DNA of 64,000 nucleotides from Planifilum fimeticola (GTDB lineage: Bacteria; Bacillota; Bacilli; Thermoactinomycetales; DSM-44946): contig NZ_PVNE01000015.1 in NCBI RefSeq assembly GCF_003001905.1, forward strand, positions 16,155 to 80,154. The letters are read 5' to 3'. Shown here in pieces: positions 8,801 to 17,970 of the stretch. A program made the position numbers and the translations under genes. Under the pieces are notes generated by a model. That model worked only from the letters and a program-made list of their open reading frames with translations. It was not told the origin of the DNA and ran no database searches. Each line of letters begins with the position of its first letter. Position 1 is the first letter of the stretch.

Positions 8801-9043
8801 TCAAAAGCCGAACTCCTCCATCTCCTCGATCGCCTTGCGGATGTTTTCCAGCAGTTCTTCCGCCGTCTCCCCCGTTACCACATCCCCGTTGACCAAGGCG
8901 TATGGCCCTTCGGCGCAGGTCATGCAATGGCCGAGACACCCGTACTCCACCACATCCAATTCCGGATCCTTTTCCAACTCCTCTTTTATTTTCTCCACAT
9001 CCGGTGTGAGGTTGTTCACGCAAAACTCGATGATCGGCCGCAT
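8801..9043 (-). CDS. yuzB: YuzB-like protein (DUF1450)
   Basis: 80 aa. Starts RPIIEFCVNNL and ends with a CLGHCMTC cluster followed by GPYALVNGDVVTG; cysteines are at 8, 36, 40 and 43. This is the DUF1450/YuzB family of Bacilli, thioredoxin-fold-like proteins of unproven function, possibly metal or Fe-S related. The ATG at 9043 with GGAG 8 bases upstream is preferred over a start 17 codons earlier that lacks a binding site. It lies close to yuzD and the NifU-like gene, as in Bacillus. Confidence 0.85.
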   Translation of the reverse strand: MRPIIEFCVNNLTPDVEKIKEELEKDPELDVVEYGCLGHCMTCAEGPYALVNGDVVTGETAEELLENIRKAIEEMEEFGF

Positions 9044-9224
9044 AAGGTCCACTCCATCCATCGGTGCATCCTCTGAGAGAGCGCGGAAAATCAAAATGAA
9101 GATGAGAGCAAATCGCTTCCACGCAGGGGAAGCGGAGCGAAAACAGCGCCCCTATCCATATTCTTTGATATATCCCTTCCTGTCAAACCCGATGGAACAC
9201 TGGAATCGTTGAAGAAAAAACAAA

Positions 9225-9383
9225 AGCAAGTCTCTGGAAGACTTGCTCAGATCGCTGACAAAGGAGGAAGCGATTTTCCGCCGAGCGACTTTGCCACTGC
9301 ATGGAGTCGAGGCGAAAATCGCTTCCGACTTCCGTGCTTCGAGGTTTGTCAGCGGTGTTCAGCAAGTCTTTGAAAGACTTGCT
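9225..9383. repeat. Long palindromic intergenic element (copy A) bracketed by two like hairpins
   Basis: Left hairpin AGCAAGTCT/AGACTTGCT (9225-9247) and right hairpin with the same stem (9361-9383) enclose a large imperfect palindrome. CGCTGACAAA (9253-9262) pairs with TTTGTCAGCG (9345-9354), and GGAAGCGATTTT (from 9266) pairs with AAAATCGCTTCC (to 9326). It shares CGCTGACAAA with copy C and the GCGATTTTCCG and TCGAGGTTT blocks with copy B. It lies 3' of yuzD. Confidence 0.8.
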
Positions 9384-9490
9384 TTCACTGACGGATGAAA
9401 GAGGGAAGGATCATGCCCCGTTAGCAGTTCCGGAGGAAAGCGCCCGCACCGAAAGGGCGGATCATCCCCGCCTCTCGCCGGGAAACCGGA

Positions 9491-9838
9491 TCACGCGGAC
9501 GGACCCGGCGAGGTTTCCACCTTCTCCGCCCCCATCTGTTCCAATTTCTTTCGGATGGCTTTGAGGCTCGGGTTCCCTTCCCCCACCACCTCGCCGTCGA
9601 TCACCACCACCGGGTACCAAAGTTCCTCCTCGATCACCCGGCGCGAAAAGCGCGCATCCTGATCGCCCTCCGGGCGGTGGATGTCCACATAGCGCACGCG
9701 GACCTGATCGCCGTAGTTTCTGCCCAGCGCCGCTTCCAGCCAAGAAGCCGTCTCCCGCGAGGAGGGGAGGTTGTGGCAACCGGCGCAGATCGTCTCTGCA
9801 CCGTATACGGTCACTTCAATCGGCTCTTCCCGCTTCAA
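9491..9838 (-). CDS. yuzD: YuzD-like thioredoxin-fold protein (DUF1462)
   Basis: 115 aa. N-terminal strand IEVTVYGAETICAGCHNLPSS with a CxxC pair (C18, C21), then SRETASWLEAAL and a WYPVVVIDGEVVGEGNPSL segment matching the DUF1462/YuzD family. The thioredoxin-like fold and CxxC suggest a redox or cluster-related role, unproven. The TTG start follows AAAGGAGGG at about 7 bases. The C-terminal tail (GAEKVETSPGPSA) is longer than usual. It neighbours the NifU-like gene, a typical pairing. Confidence 0.87.
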   Translation of the reverse strand: MKREEPIEVTVYGAETICAGCHNLPSSRETASWLEAALGRNYGDQVRVRYVDIHRPEGDQDARFSRRVIEEELWYPVVVIDGEVVGEGNPSLKAIRKKLEQMGAEKVETSPGPSA

Positions 9839-9892
9839 CCCGTTCCCTCCTTTCGCGCTTCAGACCGGACCGCTCGCCGCGACAGGCGCGCC

Positions 9893-11029
9893 TCAGTCGG
9901 CCAACGCCCGCTCCAGGTCCTCCAGCAGATCGTCGATATCCTCCACACCGACGGAAAGGCGAATCAGACCGTCGGTAATTCCCAGTTCCGCCCGGCGCTT
10001 TTCCGGAATCGACGCATGGGTCATCCGCGCGGGTACGGAAATCAAACTTTCGACGGCTCCCAGGCTCTCCGCCAAGGTGAAATAACGGACCCGGCTCAGA
10101 ATGCGCTCAGCCCGCTCGCCGCTTCCCGCGTCGAAGGAGATCATTCCCCCGTATCCCCGCGCCTGCCGGGAGGCCGTAACGTGCCCGGGATGATCCGGCA
10201 ATCCCGGGTAATAAACGGCTTCGATATCCGACCGATCCTTCAGCCATTCCGCGATCCGGCGGGCGTTGGACTCGTGCTGGCGCATGCGCAAACCCAGGGT
10301 TTTGATGCCCCGGATCAAAAGCCAGGCATCGCTTGGACCCAGCACGCCGCCGATGGAATTTTGCAGAAAATGGAGCCGCTCACCCAGCTCCGGATCCTTG
10401 ACGACCACCAGGCCGGCCACGACATCGCTGTGTCCCCCCAAATACTTGGTGGCGCTGTGGACAACGATGTCAGCACCCAGATCCAGCGGATTCTGCCAAT
10501 AGGGGGTGAGGAATGTGTTGTCCACGATGAGCAGCAAATCGCGTCCCCGGCAGATGTCGGCGATCTCCCGGATATCGGTCACCTTGAGCAGGGGGTTGCT
10601 GGGGGTTTCCATCAACACCGCCCGGGTGTTTTCCCGGATCGCCCGCCGCACCTGTTCCGGCTCACTGGTATCCACGTGGGTGATTTCCATCCCCATCCGG
10701 GAAAAGACGTGGCGCAGTACACGATAGGTGCCGCCGTAAACATCGTCCCCCACGATCAGATGGTCTCCCCGGTTGAACAGGGAGATGACCGTGGAGATGG
10801 CGGCCATCCCGGATGCGAAAGCAAGCCCCGTCTTTCCGTTCTCCAGTTCGGCAATCAATTGCTCCAGAGCGGCCCGGGTGGGGTTGCCGGTGCGCGAATA
10901 CTCGTATCCCCGATGCTGCCCGATCCCCTCCTGCTTATAGGTGGAAACCTGGTAAATGGGAACGCTGACGGCCCCGGTGTGCGGATCGCCGAACACGCCC
11001 CCGTGAATGCATTTGGTATCCAGACGCAA
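9893..11029 (-). CDS. mccB: Cystathionine gamma-lyase / homocysteine gamma-lyase (Cys/Met metabolism PLP enzyme)
   Basis: 378 aa, fold-type I PLP enzyme of the Cys/Met metabolism family. Visible features: YSRTGNPTRAALE, ASGMAAI, the PLP lysine in HSATKYLGGHSDV, and the SLGAVESLISVPARMTH segment near the C-terminus. With mccA it converts homocysteine to cysteine through cystathionine (reverse transsulfuration). The TTG start lies 4 bases after the mccA stop, with GAGGGGGAG inside the end of mccA. Homologous cystathionine gamma-synthases (MetI) are very similar; pairing with mccA favours the lyase. Confidence 0.87.
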   Translation of the reverse strand: MRLDTKCIHGGVFGDPHTGAVSVPIYQVSTYKQEGIGQHRGYEYSRTGNPTRAALEQLIAELENGKTGLAFASGMAAISTVISLFNRGDHLIVGDDVYGGTYRVLRHVFSRMGMEITHVDTSEPEQVRRAIRENTRAVLMETPSNPLLKVTDIREIADICRGRDLLLIVDNTFLTPYWQNPLDLGADIVVHSATKYLGGHSDVVAGLVVVKDPELGERLHFLQNSIGGVLGPSDAWLLIRGIKTLGLRMRQHESNARRIAEWLKDRSDIEAVYYPGLPDHPGHVTASRQARGYGGMISFDAGSGERAERILSRVRYFTLAESLGAVESLISVPARMTHASIPEKRRAELGITDGLIRLSVGVEDIDDLLEDLERALAD

Positions 11030-11033
11030 CCCT

Positions 11034-11963
11034 TCACACTCCCCCTCGGTAAATTTGCTTACTCAGATATCGCTCGCTGCTGTCGGGAAAGATGACGGCG
11101 ATCCTCGTCCCCGGTTTCGCCTGCCACGCCTCTCTGAGCGCCGCATAGAAGGCCGCCCCCGACGAGCTGCCCACCAGCAATCCCTCCCGTCGGGCCAACT
11201 CCTTGACGAGGCGGAAGGCCTCTTCGTCAGGGACCGTATAGATTCCGTCAAAATAGGATGTGTCCACAAAATCGGGGATAAATTCCATGCCGATCCCTTC
11301 GGTCTTGTGAGGCCCCGGCTTTCCGCCGCCGAGGATCGAACCTTCCGGTTCCACGATGACGGTTCGGATTTCGGGGTTCTTTTCTTTCAAATAACGGGAT
11401 ACTCCCATGAAGGTGCCGCCCGATCCGGCCCCGGCCACCAACACATCCACACGTCCCTCCATCTGCTCCCAAATCTCCGGGCCCGTCGTCCGATAGTGGG
11501 CTTCCGGATTGGCGGGATTCTGAAACTGCTGGGGACAGTAGCTTCCCGGAATCTCCCGCTCCAGCCGGCGGGCCTCCTCGATCGCCCCCTGCATCCCCAG
11601 CTCCGTCGGGGTGTTGATCACCTCGGCTCCCAGGGCCCGCATCAGTTCCTGCTTCTCTTCGGAGAACTTTTCGGGAACGACGAAGATCACCCGATATCCT
11701 GTTCCGACGGCGGCCAGCGCCAGACCGATGCCCGTATTGCCGGCCGTCGGTTCGATAATCGTCCCTCCGGGTTTCAGCTTGCCGGACTTTTCCGCCTCCC
11801 GGATAAAGGCCAACCCGATTCGGTCCTTCACGCTTCCCCCCGGGTTGAAGTATTCCAGTTTGGCAAACAGCGAAACGCCCTCCGGCAAGGGAAACCGCCT
11901 GATACGAATCATCGGCGTCCAGCCGATCAAATCCTTCACATCGTCAACAATCCGTTTCACCAT
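11034..11963 (-). CDS. mccA: O-acetylserine-dependent cystathionine beta-synthase / cysteine synthase family
   Basis: 309 aa fold-type II PLP enzyme. The PLP lysine is in NPGGSVKDRIG, followed by PTAGNTGIGLA and GAGSGGTFMG phosphate-binding loops. MccA makes cystathionine from O-acetylserine and homocysteine. The asparagine-loop PTAGNTG and the tandem mccB support MccA over CysK, but the distinction is by context. The ATG at 11963 follows GGGGGAGG at 6 bases; an upstream ATG gives an implausible tryptophan-rich extension. It is divergent from the NifU-like gene across 238 bases; no recognisable riboswitch or T-box is seen there. Confidence 0.85.
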   Translation of the reverse strand: MVKRIVDDVKDLIGWTPMIRIRRFPLPEGVSLFAKLEYFNPGGSVKDRIGLAFIREAEKSGKLKPGGTIIEPTAGNTGIGLALAAVGTGYRVIFVVPEKFSEEKQELMRALGAEVINTPTELGMQGAIEEARRLEREIPGSYCPQQFQNPANPEAHYRTTGPEIWEQMEGRVDVLVAGAGSGGTFMGVSRYLKEKNPEIRTVIVEPEGSILGGGKPGPHKTEGIGMEFIPDFVDTSYFDGIYTVPDEEAFRLVKELARREGLLVGSSSGAAFYAALREAWQAKPGTRIAVIFPDSSERYLSKQIYRGGV

Positions 11964-12201
11964 CCACAACCTCCCCCACCATCTTATCATGTTTTGCAAA
12001 CGGAAAAAACGAAATCCCTTTACCAGCCCCCTCCGATTGCCAACGGGCCCCGATTTCGGTAAGATAAATACTGAATACCCTGATGAAAAATCGTCGTTTC
12101 CCTCCGGATCGGATCCCGGTTCGATGCCGGAAGCGAAAAGGAAACGCTTTGTGTCGGTGCCCCTTTGAAAGATCCGACGCTTGAGGAAAGGAGTCTGCGC
12201 G

Positions 12202-12423
12202 ATGAAAGAACAGGTTCAAGAAGTATTGGATAAATTGCGCCCCTTTATCCAGCGCGACGGAGGGGACGTGGAACTGGTCGACGTCGTGGACGGGATCGTC
12301 AAGCTTCGTCTGCTGGGTGCCTGCGGCAGCTGCCCCAGCTCCACCATCACGCTGAAGGCCGGAATTGAGCGAGCCCTGATGGAAGAGGTTCCGGGCGTCA
12401 AAGAAGTGGAACAGGTTTTGTAA
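12202..12423 (+). CDS. yutI: NifU-like Fe-S scaffold protein (YutI/NfuA-type C-terminal domain)
   Basis: 73 aa, a stand-alone NifU C-terminal domain. It contains [16 protein letters not shown] and the GACGSCPSS cluster motif (C41, C44). Such proteins bind a [4Fe-4S] cluster at a dimer interface and deliver it to client enzymes. ATG follows AAAGGAG at 9 bases. A clear terminator follows. It sits near yuzB, yuzD and the ErpA-like gene as in Bacillus. Confidence 0.92.
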   Translation: MKEQVQEVLDKLRPFIQRDGGDVELVDVVDGIVKLRLLGACGSCPSSTITLKAGIERALMEEVPGVKEVEQVL

Positions 12424-12457
12424 AAAAACGGAGGGAGAACACCTTCCTTTAACCTTC

Positions 12458-12482
12458 AACCGCCGGTTGGCGGTTTTTTTCT
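12458..12482 (+). terminator. Terminator of the NifU-like gene
   Basis: AACCGCC, loop GGTT, GGCGGTT, then a run of eight T. Classic rho-independent terminator. Confidence 0.9.
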
Positions 12483-12893
12483 TGTGCGAAACATGGATCG
12501 CAGCCGAACAGACCCAATCTGCATGTGGCTGAAGGTGTGCCGCAAGTGCGAAACGGCACAAAACCACGAGATTCATCACCGGACTTGGGCGGGAAATCGC
12601 GTCGATCTTTCCGTCCAAGTTTTTTTGTCCTTTTCCGACCCTTTCGGACAAATTCTGAATCCGTCTTTCGGGACATATCATTCGTTTAGATGAAAACTCT
12701 GGAGGTGATCGGACCGATGCCCGGTTGACCGCCGGATGGTCCAGAACGCTTCCTTCATTTCCGTCCCGCGGCTGAAGGATGCCATCGGATCAAGTTCATG
12801 CCGTACCCTCGTCGTCCAAAGTCCCGCGCGGTGAAAGGGTCGAAAAAGGCCGAACTTCAGGGGTGGAGAGACTCTTCGAGAAGGAGGGAGACA
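12483..12893 (+). other. Intergenic leader of the manganese catalase gene
   Basis: About 410 bases with no supported gene. It presumably carries the catalase promoter. Repeated TTTCGGAC/TTTCGGGAC words (12630-12675) are visible, but no hexamer pair is clear enough to call. Confidence 0.45.
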
Positions 12894-13784
12894 ATGATTA
12901 AACGAATCAACCGGCTGCTCATCAAATTGCCGGTTCCCGAACACGGAGACGCCAATGCGGCGGCGGCGGTGCAGAACCTGCTCGGCGGGAAATTCGGCGA
13001 GATGTCCACCTTGAACAACTATATGTTTCAATCCTTCAATTTTCGCTGCAAGAGAAAATTGAAACCCTTTTACGATCTGGTGGCCAGCATCACCGCCGAG
13101 GAATTCGGCCACGTGGAACTGGTCAGCACCACCATCAACCTGTTGTCCACGGGCCTCACCCATCCGGGAGATCCGGACAGCACGCCCCTCCGCAGGGGAT
13201 TGAAGGCTCACAACCTGCAATATTTCATCGCCACGGCACAAACATCGTATCCGATGGACTCCATGGGCAACCCCTGGAACGGAACCTTTGTGCACAGCAG
13301 CGGCAATCTGATCGAGGATATGCTTCACAATTTCTTCCTGGAAATCGGAGCGCGCACCCAAAAGATGCGGGTGTACGAGATGACCGACCATCCCACCGCC
13401 CGGGAGATGATCGGCTATCTCCTGGTGCGCGGCGGCACGCACATTCTCGCGTACGCCAAGGCGCTCGAAATCCTGACCGGGGTGTACCTGCCGGGCATGC
13501 TGCCCGTTCCCAGCCTGGACAATTCCAAATTCGACTACGCCCGAAAATACATGGAACAGGGGCTGCACAACGTGCTTTTTACCTGGAGCAGCAAAGATTA
13601 CCGGGATATCGACAAGATCTGGAAAGGGAAAAACCCGGAAACGGGGGAACGCCTCCATGTGGTGGTCGGCCGACCGGAGGGCGCTCCCGTACCGGATCTG
13701 GAAGCCCTGCCGGAAGAGTTCGCCCCGGGGCTGACAAAGGATCATTACATGCAAGTTCTAAAGCGCCTGAAGGCATCGATGTAA
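12894..13784 (+). CDS. Manganese catalase (YdbD/CotJC family)
   Basis: 296 aa, full length for a dimanganese catalase of the ferritin-like fold. The AEEFGHVEL segment near residue 65 and the HNFFLEIGARTQKMRVYEM and GGTHILAYAKALE segments carry the glutamate and histidine metal ligands expected of the four-helix bundle. It would disproportionate hydrogen peroxide; homologs in spore formers can be cytoplasmic or spore-associated. ATG follows AAGGAGGGAGACA; a longer reading frame upstream lacks a binding site. It ends at a bidirectional terminator shared with oppF. Confidence 0.92.
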   Translation: MIKRINRLLIKLPVPEHGDANAAAAVQNLLGGKFGEMSTLNNYMFQSFNFRCKRKLKPFYDLVASITAEEFGHVELVSTTINLLSTGLTHPGDPDSTPLRRGLKAHNLQYFIATAQTSYPMDSMGNPWNGTFVHSSGNLIEDMLHNFFLEIGARTQKMRVYEMTDHPTAREMIGYLLVRGGTHILAYAKALEILTGVYLPGMLPVPSLDNSKFDYARKYMEQGLHNVLFTWSSKDYRDIDKIWKGKNPETGERLHVVVGRPEGAPVPDLEALPEEFAPGLTKDHYMQVLKRLKASM

Positions 13785-13805
13785 TAGCGAAGGACTCCCT
13801 TCAGG

Positions 13806-13836
13806 AAAAAGACCGCCACGGGATGGCGGTCTTTTC
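13806..13836. terminator. Bidirectional terminator between manganese catalase and oppF
   Basis: AAAGACCGCC (13808-13817), a 7-base loop and GGCGGTCTTT (13825-13834), with A and T runs on the two sides. The flanking genes converge here. Confidence 0.88.
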
Positions 13837-13928
13837 AATATCTTTTCCTTTTCGGGATTTTAAAGGTTTGCCGCGAGGAAAAGGAGATCCAAAGGGCCGC
13901 TTCCCCCGAGTCGGGGAAGATGCGTTCG

Positions 13929-14911
13929 TCACTCCGTTTTTGCCTCTTCCTGGTACAGGTGGCATGCCACCCAGTGCTGGGGACGCACTTCCTGCCAGGC
14001 GGGAACCACTTCCGCACAGATATCCATCGCCTTGGGACAACGGGTGCGGAATCGGCAGCCGCTCGGGGGATTGATCGGGCTGGGCACATCCCCCTTCAGA
14101 ATGATGCGCTCCCGGCGCTTTTCCTTGTTGGGGTCGGGAATGGGAACCGCCGACAGGAGCGCCTCGGTATACGGGTGAAGGGAATGTTCGTACAGCTCCT
14201 GACTTTCGGCCAACTCCACCAGCTGCCCGAGATACATCACACCGACCCGGTCGCTGATGTATTTCACCATCGACAGGTCGTGGGCGATGAAAAGGTAGGT
14301 GAGCCCCTTTTCCCGCTGCAGGCGTTTCATCAGGTTGACCACCTGGGCCTGAATCGACACGTCCAGGGCGGAAATCGGTTCGTCGGCGATGATGAAGTCG
14401 GGGTCGACGGCCAACGCCCGGGCGATGCCGATCCGTTGCCGCTGCCCGCCGCTGAATTCGTGGGGGAACCGATCGATGTGCTCTTCGCCGAGACCGACGG
14501 TTTTGAGGAGCTCCACCACGCGCTCCCGGCGCTCTTTGTTGCTCTTGGCCAACCCGTGAATATCCAATCCCTCGGCGATGATATCGCCCACCGTCATCCG
14601 GGGATTGAGGGAAGCGTAGGGATCCTGGAAAATCATCTGCATTTCCCGGTTGAACATCCTCAATTCCTGTCCCTTCAGCTGGTGGACGTTTTTGTTCTTA
14701 AAGATCACGCTGCCCGAAGTGGCCTCGTACAGGCGGATCAGCGTCCGGCCGATCGTCGACTTTCCACAGCCCGATTCGCCGACCAGTCCCAGGGTCTCTC
14801 CTTTGTATACATCAAAGGTGACATCATCCACCGCTTTGACCACCTGGTTTCTGCCCGCATGGAAATACTTCTTCAGGTTTTTCACTTCCAAAATCTTTTC
14901 CGCAGGTGCCG

Positions 14912-14915
<4 letters not shown>
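13929..14915 (-). CDS. oppF: Oligopeptide ABC transporter ATP-binding protein OppF
   Basis: 328 aa. Walker [10 protein letters not shown] (about 50-58), Q-loop [17 protein letters not shown], signature [14 protein letters not shown], Walker [14 protein letters not shown] and a switch histidine in [12 protein letters not shown]. The C-terminal oligopeptide/dipeptide domain has the cysteine motif [14 protein letters not shown], which can bind an Fe-S cluster in this subfamily. It energises the oppBC permease with OppD. Its ATG overlaps the oppD TGA (ATGA). Last gene of oppABCDF. Confidence 0.93.
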
Positions 14916-15928
<1,013 letters not shown>

Positions 15929-15938
15929 GCCGCTCCTC

Positions 15939-16865
15939 CTAACGCCGCAGTTTGGGATCCAAGGCGTCTCTAAGTCCGTCGCCCAGCAGGTTGAAGCTGA
16001 GAATCAGCAGGCTCAACACCAGACAAGGATACAGGATTTGGTGCGGGAAGAAGCGGATCAACTGGTAGGAATCGTAGAGCAACAGACCGAGACTGGGTTC
16101 GGGAGGAGCCATCCCCAACCCGATGAAACTGAGCACCGCTTCCAGAAAAATGGCCGAAGGAATCGTCAAGGTGATCGTGACGATGATCGCCCCGGCGGCG
16201 TTGGGAAGCAGATGCTTGGTGAGCATCCGAAGGTGACCGGCTCCCAGGGTCCGGGCGGCCAAAACGAACTCCTGGGACTTCAGCTGCAGCACCTGCCCCC
16301 GGACGACCCGGGCCATCGGGACCCATCCGGTCAGGGCGATCGCGACGGCGATGGTGACGATTCCCGACTCAAACCACATCATCAACAGGATGAGGACGAT
16401 CAAGCTGGGAATGCTGTACATCACCTCGAGAATCCGCTGCATCACCTGGTCGACCTTCCCGCCGAAGTAGCCGGAGATGCCTCCGAAGGAAACCCCCACC
16501 ACCAGATCGATCAGGGCCGCCAACAGTCCGATCTTAAGGGAGATGCCGGCCCCGTGCCAGGTGCGGGTCCACAAATCCCGCCCGAATTGGTCGGTTCCGA
16601 AATAATGAACCCCGTCGGGAGGCAGATTTTGCGCTTCCAGTTTCTGCTCGTAGGGATCGTGGGGACTGAGCGCCGGAGCGACGAAGGTCATCACGGCAAT
16701 CACCAGGAGAAGAAAAAATCCGATCAGTGCTCCCTTGTTTCTCATAAAACGGCGGAGGGCGTCCCGCCAAAAGCCCGACCGCTTCCGCCTCGTAGCACGC
16801 CCGGGTGTCGTTCGCGTCAGCGTTAACGGTTCAAAGAGATCCGATGTAATCTTGGCCGGTTCCAA
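15939..16865 (-). CDS. oppC: Oligopeptide ABC transporter permease OppC
   Basis: 308 aa with the N-terminal OppC domain (RRFMRNKGALIGFFLLL first helix), a large external loop containing HYFGTDQFGRDLWTRTWHGAGISL, and an EAA loop near the C-terminus (EFVLAARTLGAGHLRMLTKHLLPN). Six membrane helices are expected. A TTG start follows AAGGAG at 9 bases and lies 6 bases after oppB. It forms the heterodimeric channel with OppB. Confidence 0.93.
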   Translation of the reverse strand: MEPAKITSDLFEPLTLTRTTPGRATRRKRSGFWRDALRRFMRNKGALIGFFLLLVIAVMTFVAPALSPHDPYEQKLEAQNLPPDGVHYFGTDQFGRDLWTRTWHGAGISLKIGLLAALIDLVVGVSFGGISGYFGGKVDQVMQRILEVMYSIPSLIVLILLMMWFESGIVTIAVAIALTGWVPMARVVRGQVLQLKSQEFVLAARTLGAGHLRMLTKHLLPNAAGAIIVTITLTIPSAIFLEAVLSFIGLGMAPPEPSLGLLLYDSYQLIRFFPHQILYPCLVLSLLILSFNLLGDGLRDALDPKLRR

Positions 16866-16871
16866 CTGCGC

Positions 16872-17801
16872 TCACTCCTTCATTCCGGCAACCCGGATCC
16901 GGGGATCGATGACGCCGTACAGGATGTCGACGATGAAAACGCTGACCATGAACAGAAAGGCGTAAAAGATGGTGGTGCCCATGATCAGGGTGTAATCGTT
17001 CGTCATGATGGAATTGACAAAGAGCGTGGAAAGTCCCGGCACGCCGAAAATCTGCTCCACCACCAGCGAACCGGTGATCAGGTTGACCGTCAGCGGTCCC
17101 AGCACGGTAACGGTCGGAATCAACGCGTTGCGGAGGGCATGACGGAAAACGATCACGCGGCGACCCATTCCCTTCGCCTTGGCCGTCTTCATGTAATCCT
17201 GGCTGAAGACATCCAGCAATTCGCTGCGAATGTAACGGGTCACCTGGGCGATGACCAGGAAGGACAGGGCGAGGGAGGGCAGGATCGTGTGGGCAAAGCT
17301 TTCCCAGCCGCCGGGGGGAAGAATCCCCATCTGAACACCGATGTAGTACGAAAAAACGGCAGCCAATACGAAACTGGGAACGGATACCCCGATCACGGCG
17401 AGGATCGTCGCCGTGTTGTCCACCCAGGTCCCCCGCTTGAGGGCGGCGACGGTTCCCAGCAAAATCCCGATCAGGCCTCCGAAAAGCAAACCCTGCAACC
17501 CGATCTGCAGCGAAGCGGGAAACCCCTGGGCGATCAGCCCGCTGACACTTCGCCCGTCATAGGAAAAGGAAAGGCCCAGATCCCCCTGTAGCAGGTTGCC
17601 CAGGTAAAGAGCGTATTGAACGGGAACAGGCTTGTCCAAGCCGTATTCCTCGAGGATTCTCCCCTTCAGGTTGGGCGGAAGCTTTTCCTCGTTGGACAGG
17701 GGGCTTCCCGGAAGGAAGTGCATGAGAAAAAAAGTGCACGTGATCACCAGCCATAAGGTCAACAACAAATAGATCAATCTACGGGCCACATAGCTTCCCA
17801 C
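16872..17801 (-). CDS. oppB: Oligopeptide ABC transporter permease OppB
   Basis: 309 aa, six predicted helices. First helix YVARRLIYLLLTLWLVITCTF, then HFLPGSPLS; EAA loop DYMKTAKAKGMGRRVIVFRHALRNALIPTV. A GTG start at 17801 is chosen, 8 bases from AAGGAAG; it gives the standard N-terminus, whereas a longer frame adds 20 residues overlapping the intercistronic hairpin region. It is separated from oppA by 169 bases containing a strong stem-loop. Confidence 0.92.
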   Translation of the reverse strand: MGSYVARRLIYLLLTLWLVITCTFFLMHFLPGSPLSNEEKLPPNLKGRILEEYGLDKPVPVQYALYLGNLLQGDLGLSFSYDGRSVSGLIAQGFPASLQIGLQGLLFGGLIGILLGTVAALKRGTWVDNTATILAVIGVSVPSFVLAAVFSYYIGVQMGILPPGGWESFAHTILPSLALSFLVIAQVTRYIRSELLDVFSQDYMKTAKAKGMGRRVIVFRHALRNALIPTVTVLGPLTVNLITGSLVVEQIFGVPGLSTLFVNSIMTNDYTLIMGTTIFYAFLFMVSVFIVDILYGVIDPRIRVAGMKE

Positions 17802-17816
17802 ATTCCCACTTCCTTT

Positions 17817-17870
17817 TCGCAAAAAAGAACATGCGAAAGGTATATGTCCGGGTTCGGACATATACCTTTC
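17817..17870 (-). terminator. Intercistronic stem-loop between oppA and oppB
   Basis: A perfect 16-bp stem (17835-17850 with 17855-17870, loop GGTT on the plus strand). In the direction of transcription it is followed after 8 bases by six T (17826-17821), just before the oppB binding site. It looks like a leaky terminator or mRNA-stabilising hairpin that lets oppA exceed oppBCDF. Confidence 0.7.
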
Positions 17871-17970
17871 CCGGCTTCATCGGATGTGCCGCGGGACTGC
17901 CCGACATGGACTCCTCCACCATCCATCATTGCGCGAAATCCGGAAATTGTAAAGCGGTAAATAAATCCCG

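Noticed and set aside
11964..12201. Riboswitch or T-box upstream of mccA
   Set aside because: The 238-base divergent region shows no recognisable leader structure.
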